17,036 nt of DNA from Ruminococcus sp. UBA4383. Its GTDB lineage: Bacteria; Bacillota; Clostridia; Oscillospirales; Ruminococcaceae. Shown here piece by piece: positions 8,175 through 15,388 of the stretch. The translations under genes and the position numbers were made by a program. The notes under the pieces are model-generated. The model was given only the letters and a program-made list of their open reading frames with translations. It did no database searches and was not told the DNA's origin. Every line of letters starts with the position of its first letter. The first letter of the stretch is position 1. The DNA is taken from positions 1 through 17,036 of the forward strand of contig DGRR01000215.1 of the NCBI GenBank assembly GCA_002389995.1. Direction: 5' to 3'.

Positions 8175-9266
8175 TTATTGTCCTATTGAATCAATTGCTG
8201 CCTGAGCGTGTTCAACATATATCTGTCTTATATCTTCATTTTCGCCAAGTCCACGGAGCAGGCATTCAACTTCATATCCTGCGCCCTCGAATACTGACTT
8301 CCATGAATCTTCCTCATCGCCAGCCATATCATTATTTGCATGGTCGCCTGCGACTACCATAAGCGGTTCAAGGATAACCCTTTTATATTCGCCAGCCTGA
8401 ACTTTTGCAAGAACATCATCAACACTCGGAGTAGCTTCAACAGTTCCTATGAAATAATTTTCATATCCGTCAGCCGTAAGCATATCCTGCATTTTCTGGT
8501 ATACTCCGTTTGAATCAGCCTCAGTGCCGTGACCCATGAAGCATATAGCAGTTTCACCGTCATCATATTCCTTAGTCCAGTCAACTATTGCCTGTTCAAC
8601 CTTTTTGAAATCGTCATCGCTTGTAAGGAGAGGCTCACCGAATACGACATTTTCAAATGCATCTGAATACTGTGCAACTTCATTAAGAATATCATTGTAT
8701 TCAAGACCGTTCATGAGATGTGTGGGCTGTACAACGAGATTCTTTACACCGTTGTCAACAGCTCTTTTAAGCGCAGCATCAACATCATCAATGAGTATTC
8801 CGTCACGCTTGTTTACATGGTCAATAATTATGTTGGAGGTGAAGCCACGTCTTACGGAATAATCAGGCAGAGCCTTTTCGAGAGCGTCCTCAATTGCACC
8901 GATAGTAAGGCGGCGGCTGTCATTGAAACTTGTTCCGAAACTTATGACAAGGAGTTCATTTTCGCCGATTTCGTCCTGATTTCTCACATTGTCGAGACTT
9001 GCGTCACCTGTATCGTAATTTTCCTCATCATCTTCCTCAGATTCTTCACTTTCGGAGGATTCTTCTGAGACTTCCTCAGTAACTTCTTCTGAAATTTCCT
9101 CAGTTACTTCTTCTGTAACTTCTTCTTCATCAAGTTTTGATTCCTCAGCAACGGAGGATTCATCTGCGGAACTTTCTGCAACTGATGAAGATGTCTCGGA
9201 GTTTCCGCATGAAGTCACTGCGGCGGCAAGTGCGAGACAGGTTAAAAATATACTTAATTTTTTCAT
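8175..9266 (-). CDS. cbiK: Surface-anchored CbiK-type sirohydrochlorin cobaltochelatase (lipoprotein)
   Basis: CbiK inserts Co(II) into sirohydrochlorin in the anaerobic B12 pathway; the family is usually cytoplasmic and about 260 residues. Here a 363-residue protein carries an N-terminal lipoprotein signal (MKKLSIFLTCLALAAAVTSC, Cys20) and a very acidic Glu/Ser/Thr/Val linker to about residue 100, then a complete chelatase domain: ELLVISFGTSFNDSRR (104-119), THLMNGLEY (182-190), FMGHG with metal-ligand His246, and VVAGDHANNDMAGDEEDSWKS with His309. The two histidines correspond to Salmonella CbiK His145 and His207. A periplasmic CbiK is known in Desulfovibrio, so export has a precedent. The start is the ATG at 9264-9266; the longer frame to 9356 runs through the riboswitch and is not used. 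First gene of the riboswitch-controlled unit. Confidence 0.92.
   Translation of the reverse strand: MKKLSIFLTCLALAAAVTSCGNSETSSSVAESSADESSVAEESKLDEEEVTEEVTEEISEEVTEEVSEESSESEESEEDDEENYDTGDASLDNVRNQDEIGENELLVISFGTSFNDSRRLTIGAIEDALEKALPDYSVRRGFTSNIIIDHVNKRDGILIDDVDAALKRAVDNGVKNLVVQPTHLMNGLEYNDILNEVAQYSDAFENVVFGEPLLTSDDDFKKVEQAIVDWTKEYDDGETAICFMGHGTEADSNGVYQKMQDMLTADGYENYFIGTVEATPSVDDVLAKVQAGEYKRVILEPLMVVAGDHANNDMAGDEEDSWKSVFEGAGYEVECLLRGLGENEDIRQIYVEHAQAAIDSIGQ
9020..9131 (-). repeat. Degenerate Glu-Glu-Val-Thr/Ser coding repeat in the cbiK linker
   Basis: Codons 46-82 encode near-repeats of EEVTEEV, EEISEEV and EESSESEE. At DNA level a roughly 10-15 base unit close to ACTTCTTCTG/AACTTCCTCAG (plus strand) recurs. 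A shorter, more diverged relative of this linker (EESTEELTEEQTEKVTEEV) occurs in the next lipoprotein gene. Such repeats are prone to length change by slippage. Confidence 0.7.
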
Positions 9267-9278
9267 TAGTAAATCAAT

Positions 9279-9296
9279 CCTTTCAAAAAAGAAAGG
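9279..9296 (-). promoter_or_regulatory. Hairpin that sequesters the cbiK ribosome binding site
   Basis: The mRNA can form a perfect 6-bp stem CCUUUC / GAAAGG with a U6 loop. The 3' arm GAAAGG is the only Shine-Dalgarno-like sequence before the cbiK ATG (12 bases away). Its closure would block initiation, which fits a translational off-switch for the upstream cobalamin aptamer. A run of U within the loop, not after the stem, argues against a classical terminator. Confidence 0.65.
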
Positions 9297-9299
9297 CAT

Positions 9300-9349
9300 G
9301 ACCCGTAAAAATGTACGGTCAATACCTCGTGACCTGAAACTTTTGTTTC
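9300..9349 (-). promoter_or_regulatory. Candidate switching hairpins of the riboswitch expression platform
   Basis: Three small hairpins occur in order in the RNA: GAAAC-AAAA-GUUUC (9349-9336); GGUCA with UGACC (9334-9330 with 9321-9317); and GACCGUA with UACGGGUC, one bulged base (9320-9314 with 9307-9300). The second and third share the segment 9317-9320, so they cannot form together. Such mutually exclusive pairing is typical of a region that relays ligand binding to the ribosome-binding-site hairpin at 9279-9296. Confidence 0.5.
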
Positions 9350-9354
9350 TGTAC

Positions 9355-9522
9355 AACAGGCGGCAGGTTTCCTGACTTATGCATCATCATTCAGAGCAAG
9401 CCTTCCCGATTTCTCAGTGACATAAAAAGCTCCGAACTCCGCAAATACAGTGACGAGTTCGTGCATGATTTCCACATACTTCCCTTTTACCTTTTTACAA
9501 AAATAAAAAGCACCGTCTGATA
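9355..9522 (-). ncRNA. Cobalamin riboswitch aptamer
   Basis: The RNA, read on the minus strand, contains the hallmark elements in order: a GACGGUGCU opening (about 9522-9510), the core GGGAAGUAUGUGGAAAUC (9484-9467), the P5-like arm GAACUC / GAGUUC (9460-9455 with 9439-9434) enclosing GUCACUGU, AUCGGGAAGGC (about 9410-9400), AUGAUGAUGCAUAAGUC, and the B12 box GUCAGGAAACCUGCC (9376-9362). Cobalamin riboswitches repress B12 synthesis or uptake genes when the cofactor is abundant. It directly precedes cbiK and the importer. Ends are approximate because the closing P1 stem was not folded rigorously. It may be reached by its own promoter or by readthrough from cbiC, for which I see no strong terminator. 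Confidence 0.93.
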
Positions 9523-9544
9523 TATTCATAGCTATGACAATAAT

Positions 9545-9572
9545 ATTATACCACAAACCGCAGAAAATACAA
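9545..9572 (-). promoter_or_regulatory. Promoter of the riboswitch-cbiK-importer unit
   Basis: On the minus strand TTGTAT (9572-9567), a 16-base spacer and a perfect TATAAT (9550-9545) preceded by TGG give an extended -10 promoter. Transcription would begin near 9537, about 15 bases before the riboswitch aptamer. It lies between the cbiC stop and the aptamer, making block 2 independently transcribed. Confidence 0.8.
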
Positions 9573-9633
9573 GTGTTTCCGTCAAAATCATTGATTTATA
9601 CAATTTATATATGAAAAGTTAGTTTAAATCTAA

Positions 9634-10260
9634 TTATTTTCTTGTTATCATGTACATTAAAGCATTACATATTGCAGCAGCGACATTACTTCCGCCTTTT
9701 CTGCCTTTTGCGACTATGTATGGAACTCCTGACTGCATTATGATTTCCTTTGACTGTATAACATTCACAAACCCCACAGGACAGCCTATTACAAGTTCAG
9801 GAATAAAAGAATTATTTTTAATGTGTTCATTCAGCCTTATCAGTGCAGTAGGAGCATTACCTGCGGCAAATATTACAGGTTCTCGTATTTCAGCCGCCTT
9901 GTCAACCGATACTGCCGCACGGGTAAGACCTTTTATTTTTGCGGTTTCCGCAACATCTCCGTCAGCCATGAAACATACAGCCTTACAGCCGAGAGTATTC
10001 AGTGCATTTTTATTTATTCCTGAAAGAGCCATATTTGTATCAGTTACGATTGTACAGCCTTTTTTCAGGACAGAAACAGCTTTTTGAATTACATTTTCGG
10101 AAAAGCATAAATTTTCCGCATAGTCAAAATCAGCCGTTGTATGAATTACTCTCATCACAACAGGGAGTATATCTTCTGGGATATTTTTTTCAAGTTCGGA
10201 GGATATTATTTCAAAACTTCTTTTTTCAATATCCTGCGGGAGTATGTATTCAAGTTCCAT
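9634..10260 (-). CDS. cbiC: Cobalt-precorrin-8 methylmutase
   Basis: CbiC moves the methyl group from C11 to C12 of the corrin ring, giving cobyrinate. It is 208 residues, normal for the family. The catalytic histidine is His40 in RVIHTTADFDYAENL; other family blocks are TDTNMALSGI (substrate-pocket region), FAAGNAPTALIRL, and the C-terminal GCPVGFVNVIQSKE with PYIVAKGRKGGSNVAAA. AAAGGG precedes the ATG by about eight bases, and only four bases separate it from the cbiP stop, so it is the last gene of the cob operon in this window. It is the only corrin-ring-building enzyme of the set here, so the remaining cbi ring genes must be elsewhere if the pathway is complete. Confidence 0.96.
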   Translation of the reverse strand: MELEYILPQDIEKRSFEIISSELEKNIPEDILPVVMRVIHTTADFDYAENLCFSENVIQKAVSVLKKGCTIVTDTNMALSGINKNALNTLGCKAVCFMADGDVAETAKIKGLTRAAVSVDKAAEIREPVIFAAGNAPTALIRLNEHIKNNSFIPELVIGCPVGFVNVIQSKEIIMQSGVPYIVAKGRKGGSNVAAAICNALMYMITRK

Positions 10261-10264
10261 GTTA

Positions 10265-11731
10265 TCAGCCCTTTATAATTTCGTAAATTTTATCCATATC
10301 AAGATTTTCCCTGACATTTTCCGCAAGAATATCAAACTGCTGATGTTTATAATTTTCCCTGTCAGGATTACCGCCCATGTATTCAATTCCCTTTTTTTCG
10401 GAAAGATTTTTAATTATATCTTCTGCGGTTTCGTCAAAAATTCCGTGAACATAACAGCCTGCAACATTGTTTCTGTATGCACCTCCGCAGTCAGTCAGGA
10501 GATTTTCATTATTGTCCGTTCGCCCCATATGTATTTCATAACCGCTGAAAGATTTACCTGAGAGAAAGCTGAAATATCCTGAAATATTGCCGAAAAATCC
10601 CTTTGTCCTTACGGTTTTCTTTTCATGGGAGAATACAGTTTCGCAGTCAAGCAGATTCATACCGTCTATAATTCCTCCGCACTCCATATTATATGGGTCG
10701 GATATTTTTCTGCCTAAAATCTGATATCCTCCGCATATCCCGAAAACAGGAATATTTTCCGATGCATATTTTTTTATTGCATCTTCAAAGCCTGATTCAC
10801 GCAGGTATTTCATATCTGAAACTGTACTCTTAGTCCCTGAAATAATTATCATATCTGCCTGAGACAATTCCTGAGGTTTTTCCGCATAGTAAACCCCTAC
10901 GCCCCTGTATTGCAGGAATACATCAAAATCCGTGAAGTTTGACATCTTTGGAAGTTTGGGAACTGCAATTCTGATTTTAATATCATCACCCAAATCCGAA
11001 AGCTTTACTATTTTGTCGGAAAGACTGTCCTCGTCCTCAATATCACATTTTATATACGGAATCACTCCGAGTACAGGTATTCCGCAGAGATTTTCAAGGA
11101 TTTTAATTCCGTCATCAAAAAGAGACTTATCACCCCTGAACTTATTCACTATCAGACCTTTTACTCTTTTTCTCTCATCAGGAGTGAGAAGCGAAACTGT
11201 ACCGTAAAGCTGTGCAAATATTCCGCCCCTGTCAATATCCCCCACGAGTATTACGGGCGAATCAGCTATTTCAGCCATACCCATATTTACTATGTCATCA
11301 GTTTTCAGATTCATTTCCACAGGACTTCCCGCACCCTCGATAACTGTTATATCGTACATGGACGAAAGTTTTTCATAGGCATTTCTGATATACGGGATAA
11401 AATCTTTTTTCCGTCTGAAATACTCGACAGCATTCATATTTCCGAGTGGCTTGCCGTTTAGTATTATCTGCGAGCCTGTATCGGTAGTGGGCTTTAAAAG
11501 TATGGGATTCATAAGCACAGAGGGTTCAGTTTCAGCCGCCTGAGCCTGCATAGCCTGCGCCCTGCCCATTTCAAGCCCGTCATGTGTTATGTATGAATTT
11601 AAAGCCATGTTCTGCGATTTAAAGGGTGCGGAAGAATAACCGTCCTGCATGAATATTCTGCAAAGAGCAGCAGTTAAAAAGCTTTTCCCTGAATTTGACA
11701 TAGTACCCTGTATCATTATTGACTTATGCAT
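10265..11731 (-). CDS. cbiP: Adenosylcobyric acid synthase (glutamine-hydrolysing)
   Basis: CbiP/CobQ amidates the b, d, e and g side chains of adenosylcobyrinate a,c-diamide with glutamine and ATP. The 488 residues are full length. The N-terminal half is a dethiobiotin-synthetase-like ATPase: IQGTMSNSGKSFL (P-loop, 8-20), FKSQNMALNSY, EGAGSPVEMNL and VGDIDRGGIFA. The C-terminal half is a triad-type glutamine amidotransferase with Cys333 in FGICGGYQILG and His429 in CYVHGIF; the Cys numbering matches the Salmonella enzyme. The ATG follows AAAGGAGGTC closely and lies inside the end of cobD (16-base overlap). Called cobQ in aerobic-pathway nomenclature. Confidence 0.97.
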   Translation of the reverse strand: MHKSIMIQGTMSNSGKSFLTAALCRIFMQDGYSSAPFKSQNMALNSYITHDGLEMGRAQAMQAQAAETEPSVLMNPILLKPTTDTGSQIILNGKPLGNMNAVEYFRRKKDFIPYIRNAYEKLSSMYDITVIEGAGSPVEMNLKTDDIVNMGMAEIADSPVILVGDIDRGGIFAQLYGTVSLLTPDERKRVKGLIVNKFRGDKSLFDDGIKILENLCGIPVLGVIPYIKCDIEDEDSLSDKIVKLSDLGDDIKIRIAVPKLPKMSNFTDFDVFLQYRGVGVYYAEKPQELSQADMIIISGTKSTVSDMKYLRESGFEDAIKKYASENIPVFGICGGYQILGRKISDPYNMECGGIIDGMNLLDCETVFSHEKKTVRTKGFFGNISGYFSFLSGKSFSGYEIHMGRTDNNENLLTDCGGAYRNNVAGCYVHGIFDETAEDIIKNLSEKKGIEYMGGNPDRENYKHQQFDILAENVRENLDMDKIYEIIKG

Positions 11732-12753
11732 GAAAGACCTCCTTTCAGTTTATTTAAAAGATATTGATTTTCTTCATGAGTTCTCACGGCTATACGATAG
11801 AAATTATCACCAAGACCGCAGTAATTTCCGCATTTTCTTATCAGGATTTTTTCTTTCAGAAGCATATCATAAAGCGGAATATCGGTCTTTAAGAGGAGAT
11901 AATTTACATCTGAATCAAATACTTTTATATTCAGTTTTTTAAGATTCTGCGAAAGATATTCTCTTTCTTGCCTGATATATTTTACAGTATCATCTATATA
12001 ATTTTTTTCGTCAAGAGCATATATCCCCGCAAGCTGTGCAGGATATGATACAGACCAGAACTGACCTGTATTTTTTATTTTTTCTGCGAGTGATATATCC
12101 CCGAAAATGCCGTAGCCAAGCCTTAAACCAGCCATGGCATATATTTTTGTGAAAGCCTTTAATATTATTGTGTTTTCATGGAAATAATTTCTGATACTGA
12201 ATTTTTTTTCAGCAAAGTCAAGAAAACATTCATCACATACCAGAATAATATTTTTCTTCCTGCACCTTTCGGATATTTCATGCAGGATATTTTTATCAAT
12301 AACCAAGCCCGTAGGGTTATTCGGGGAACATAATACAATCATCTCAGCATCATCAATACAGTTCAGAATATCGCTCCGCACACGGAAATTATATTTTTCA
12401 AGGAGCATATATTTTTTGATTTCGGCATATGAAAAAGCCCTTTCATATTCGCTGAAAGTGGGAGCGCAGACTAATATTTTTTTTGGATTCAGAGCATATG
12501 AGAGTCTGAATATTATATCGTCCGCACCGTTACCGCATACGATATTTTCCTCGGATATATTTTCATGAATTGATAATTTTTTTATTAAATCCCTGCACTT
12601 GCTGTCGGGATATTTTTCCCACAGACTGACCGAGGACATCAAAATATTTTTAACACTTTCAGGCATACCGAGGGGATTTATATTTGATGAAAAATCGTAT
12701 AATATATCCCTGCCGAAAACATCACCGCCGTGAGTTACAGTATTATTCCGCAT
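11716..12753 (-). CDS. cobD: L-threonine-O-3-phosphate decarboxylase (PLP enzyme)
   Basis: CobD (Salmonella naming) makes (R)-1-amino-2-propanol O-2-phosphate, the linker between the corrin ring and the nucleotide loop. It is a 345-residue fold-type I PLP enzyme related to histidinol-phosphate aminotransferase. Visible features are HGGD near the N-terminus (8-11), DFSSNINPLG (20-29), NNPTG (145-149), DECFLDF with Asp174, the Schiff-base lysine Lys203 in KAFTKIYAMAGLRLGY, and a C-terminal YRIAVRTHEEN with the carboxylate-binding Arg. The HGGD/SSNINP opening and gene context favour CobD over HisC. AAGGGGGAT lies five bases before the ATG. It overlaps the cbiB end by 19 bases and the cbiP start by 16. 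Confidence 0.93.
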   Translation of the reverse strand: MRNNTVTHGGDVFGRDILYDFSSNINPLGMPESVKNILMSSVSLWEKYPDSKCRDLIKKLSIHENISEENIVCGNGADDIIFRLSYALNPKKILVCAPTFSEYERAFSYAEIKKYMLLEKYNFRVRSDILNCIDDAEMIVLCSPNNPTGLVIDKNILHEISERCRKKNIILVCDECFLDFAEKKFSIRNYFHENTIILKAFTKIYAMAGLRLGYGIFGDISLAEKIKNTGQFWSVSYPAQLAGIYALDEKNYIDDTVKYIRQEREYLSQNLKKLNIKVFDSDVNYLLLKTDIPLYDMLLKEKILIRKCGNYCGLGDNFYRIAVRTHEENQYLLNKLKGGLSCISQ

Positions 12754-13703
12754 AGAATCCCCCTTACTGCGAGTGATATTCCGAGAGTTAAAATTGCTGT
12801 CATGTACATTAATTTATCTGCGGATTTTATATCATCATTTTCAATTTCCCTGATATTATCGCCTATATAGTCTTTTTTACAGAGCTGTCCGAAATAAAAG
12901 GCATCACCTGCAAGGCGGATATTCAAAGCCCCTGCACATACCGCCTCAGTCTGTGCGGAATTAGGGCTTGCGTGCTTACGCCTGTCACGTTTCCATATTC
13001 TGTAAGAATTTTTATAGTCATATCCGAGGATAAACGAAGATACTATCATCAGAACTGCCGTAAATCTTGACGGAATATAGTTCATGAAATCGTCAAGCCT
13101 TGCCGCACAATACCCTAAGTCCTTATATTTTTCGTTTTTATATCCTATCATTGAATCCATAGTATTTACAGCTTTATAGAAAAATCCAAGCCCTGCACCG
13201 CCCAAGGACATATAAATTATCGGTGCGGTCACACCGTCAGAAGTATTTTCCGCAACAGTTTCGACTGCCGCACGGATAATGCCGTATTTATCGAGTTTAT
13301 CGGTATCCCTGCCGACTATCATTGAAACAGCTTTTCTTGCGCCTTCAGTATCATTGTCTGCGAGATTTTTATATACCTTCATACTTTCATCTTTAAGGCA
13401 TTTTGCGGCTATGAGATAGAAACACATTATACTTTCAGCGATTATTCCGAGAACTGAGGATATTTTGTATGCAAGAACCAGAATAATTAAAGGTATTCCG
13501 CAGGATAATAACAATACGATGATGACGAGGAAAAATCCGCCTGCTTTAAGGTTTCCGAAATTTTTCCTTATTAATTTTTCAAGCCCTGAAATAAGATTCC
13601 CTATAAGCCTTATGGGGTGCGGAAGACTGTAAGGGTCGCCTATTATCGTATCGAGGATAAAACCTGTTGCAAGCGGTAAGACTGATATTAAAATTTTTTC
13701 CAT
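12735..13703 (-). CDS. cbiB: Adenosylcobinamide-phosphate synthase, membrane protein
   Basis: CbiB joins the aminopropanol phosphate made by CobD to adenosylcobyric acid. It is a 322-residue integral membrane protein, normal length. Family landmarks are GFILDTIIGDPYSLPHPIRLIG (about 14-35), RDTDKLDKYGIIRAAVETVAEN followed by SDGVTAPIIY, the KAVNTMDSMIGYKNEKY block, and the RDRRKHASPNSAQTEA block near residue 240. Hydrophobic stretches at both ends and at about 55-100 and 160-180 fit membrane segments. GGGGAG lies upstream of the ATG at about 11 bases; the start overlaps the cobC end by 16 bases. Corresponds to CobD in the Pseudomonas naming scheme. Confidence 0.96.
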   Translation of the reverse strand: MEKILISVLPLATGFILDTIIGDPYSLPHPIRLIGNLISGLEKLIRKNFGNLKAGGFFLVIIVLLLSCGIPLIILVLAYKISSVLGIIAESIMCFYLIAAKCLKDESMKVYKNLADNDTEGARKAVSMIVGRDTDKLDKYGIIRAAVETVAENTSDGVTAPIIYMSLGGAGLGFFYKAVNTMDSMIGYKNEKYKDLGYCAARLDDFMNYIPSRFTAVLMIVSSFILGYDYKNSYRIWKRDRRKHASPNSAQTEAVCAGALNIRLAGDAFYFGQLCKKDYIGDNIREIENDDIKSADKLMYMTAILTLGISLAVRGILCGIIL

Positions 13704-14242
13704 ATATGTATATTCTCCCCATTGTATTCTGTAATATATCCGTGAGCATTTCCGATATGCCAGTCATAGAAATTTTTCTTTTCATCACAGAGACTTTCAA
13801 GCACAGCCATTAAAGTTCCCCCATGAGCAATAATGGATACATCATCATGAATATCAGAAATTATATTTTTAAAGGCACATACACATCTTTTTTTAAAATT
13901 TTCGGGGTTTTCACCGTTCGGGAAAGTATTTTTTCCATTGCTGTCAATCCATTTCTGATAGTCGGGATTATTTTTGAGTTCGATATAATTTTTCCCCTCA
14001 AAATCTCCGAAATCACATTCCCTGAAATTCTCACAGATTATATAATTCTTATCGGGATAGATTATTTTTGCAGTCTGTATACATCTTTTCATGGGACTTA
14101 CAATCAGTGTATTACAGTCGGGATATTCAATGCTTCTGATTATACTGATACCCTTTTCAGAAAGTTCCTCATCGGTACTGCCGATATATTTTTTCATTTC
14201 ATTTCCTGCCGTCATACCGTGACGGATAAAATTAATTTTCAT
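13688..14242 (-). CDS. cobC: Histidine phosphatase, probable alpha-ribazole-5'-phosphate phosphatase
   Basis: CobC removes the phosphate from alpha-ribazole phosphate (or from adenosylcobalamin 5'-phosphate) in nucleotide loop assembly. The 184-residue protein has the histidine phosphatase catalytic set: IRHGMT with nucleophile His8, SPMKRCIQTA with Arg53, RECDFGDFEGK containing the acid Glu75, and the second histidine His140 in IIAHGGTLMAV. The sequence motifs only show the superfamily; the cobalamin role is inferred from its position between cobU/cobS and cbiB. GAGG lies five bases before the ATG, and seven bases separate it from the short cobU-like gene. Confidence 0.88.
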   Translation of the reverse strand: MKINFIRHGMTAGNEMKKYIGSTDEELSEKGISIIRSIEYPDCNTLIVSPMKRCIQTAKIIYPDKNYIICENFRECDFGDFEGKNYIELKNNPDYQKWIDSNGKNTFPNGENPENFKKRCVCAFKNIISDIHDDVSIIAHGGTLMAVLESLCDEKKNFYDWHIGNAHGYITEYNGENIHIWKKF

Positions 14243-14249
14243 AGCAACC

Positions 14250-14624
14250 TCATTTTATTACAGTCGGTATGCCGCAGAAAACACGGATAACCTTTTCCGA
14301 TTCAGCCGCAATCATACAGCCGCATTTCCCGACATTTTCACGCCATATTCTTTCAGATTTTTCAAGCGGTACAATTCCGCAGCCTATTTCATTTGTTATC
14401 ACAAGCAGATTATTATTTTCACGGATTATTTTCCCTGTAAATTCAATACAGTCGATATTTTCGTCTGTAAGTCTTTTTATCAGCATATGGAAATTGAAAA
14501 TACATTCCGCACTGAAAACCTCATCGAAATCACAAATTTCACCGTCAGTCATATTCTTCACATTGAAATATGATTCTGCAAATTTTCTTTTCCCCTGAAA
14601 TGCTCCGCCGATTATCATGTTCAA
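14250..14624 (-). CDS. Short CobU-like protein
   Basis: Only 124 residues against about 175-180 for CobU. The N-terminus MIIGGAFQGKRKFAES resembles the CobU P-loop, but the position after GK that normally holds Ser/Thr is Arg. The middle section with the guanylylated His and the LLEC motif is missing. The C-terminal part LVITNEIGCGIVPLEKS (74-90) and VIRVFCGIPTVIK matches CobU well. It may assist the full-length CobU encoded two genes upstream, or bind nucleotide without catalysis. The start shown is TTG (14622-14624), nine bases after GGAGG inside the cobS end; the ATG two codons on (14616-14618) would be 15 bases away. Separated from the cobS stop by two bases. Confidence 0.78.
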   Translation of the reverse strand: MNMIIGGAFQGKRKFAESYFNVKNMTDGEICDFDEVFSAECIFNFHMLIKRLTDENIDCIEFTGKIIRENNNLLVITNEIGCGIVPLEKSERIWRENVGKCGCMIAAESEKVIRVFCGIPTVIK

Positions 14625-14626
14625 AA

Positions 14627-15388
14627 TTAAATACCTCCCTGTATTAATATTGAAAATGCCGTAACAAGTTCGCAGACCTGTAAAAACCAGCCGGCCGTAT
14701 CACCTGTTATGCCATTGAGTTCCTTATAGAATTTAAGCCTGTAATATATGAATACCGAAAATGCCGAAATCAAGGCGAATACTCCGCTTTTCAGATTTAT
14801 GAAAATCAATGATGAAGTGCATAAAAAAAGCCATGTAATTAAAACTGAAATGCTTATTTTCTTATGTGAGGGCTTTACAAAATCCTGTAATGAACCTTCT
14901 TTTTTTGCGGATTTAAAAGTAATTGCACCCAGTCCGCTTAAAGTCCTTGACAAAACAAAGGTAATGGCGATAATTACCGCAGACCTTATATTTTTGATTT
15001 CGGAATATATTCCAATCTGTAAAATAAAATATACTGCGAGTTTTATAACTGCGAATGCCCCTGTATGGGAATCGCTCATGATTTTTAATTTTTTGTCCCT
15101 GTCTCCGTAAGATGCAAGCATATCGGAAGTATCACAGAATCCGTCAAGGTGTATTCCACCGTTTACCATGACAGGAATCACCGCCCCCACGCATGAAAAC
15201 AATATATCACCGAATCCAAAATAACTGCATAATATCCGCCACAATACAAATACTATCCCCTGAATTACTCCGACCAGAGGGAAAAAACTCAGTGCATAGC
15301 GTCTGTTTTCCTCTTTCCATTCGACCTGCGGGACGGGGATTTTCGAGTACATGAGAAAAGCCGAAAGTATTGATTTTAGAATATTCAA
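14627..15388 (-). CDS. cobS: Adenosylcobinamide-GDP ribazoletransferase (cobalamin synthase)
   Basis: CobS is the membrane enzyme that joins adenosylcobinamide-GDP with alpha-ribazole (or its phosphate) to complete the cobalamin nucleotide loop. It has 253 residues with several hydrophobic segments. Signature motifs are NGGIHLDGFCDTSD (76-89, the Asp-rich metal-binding motif), SDSHTGAFAV (105-114) and the late GITGDTAGWFLQVCELV. The N-terminus AFLMYSKIPVP also matches the family and requires the TTG start at 15386-15388; the next ATG would remove it. The TTG overlaps the TGA of cobU as TTGA, with AAAGGGTGA upstream, so initiation is probably coupled and weak. Confidence 0.95.
   Translation of the reverse strand: MNILKSILSAFLMYSKIPVPQVEWKEENRRYALSFFPLVGVIQGIVFVLWRILCSYFGFGDILFSCVGAVIPVMVNGGIHLDGFCDTSDMLASYGDRDKKLKIMSDSHTGAFAVIKLAVYFILQIGIYSEIKNIRSAVIIAITFVLSRTLSGLGAITFKSAKKEGSLQDFVKPSHKKISISVLITWLFLCTSSLIFINLKSGVFALISAFSVFIYYRLKFYKELNGITGDTAGWFLQVCELVTAFSILIQGGI

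Noticed and set aside
9267..9356. Upstream extension of cbiK from TTG at 9356
   Set aside because: It runs through the riboswitch expression platform and would bury the lipoprotein signal peptide 30 residues inside the protein.
9597..9633. Terminator after cbiC
   Set aside because: Only a 4-bp stem (TTAG with CTAA) is possible here, with no U-run directly after it, so I cannot support a terminator and readthrough into the riboswitch remains possible.
9650..10087. Plus-strand open frame of 145 codons opposite cbiC
   Set aside because: Antisense shadow of a conserved gene, with no ribosome binding site or family resemblance.
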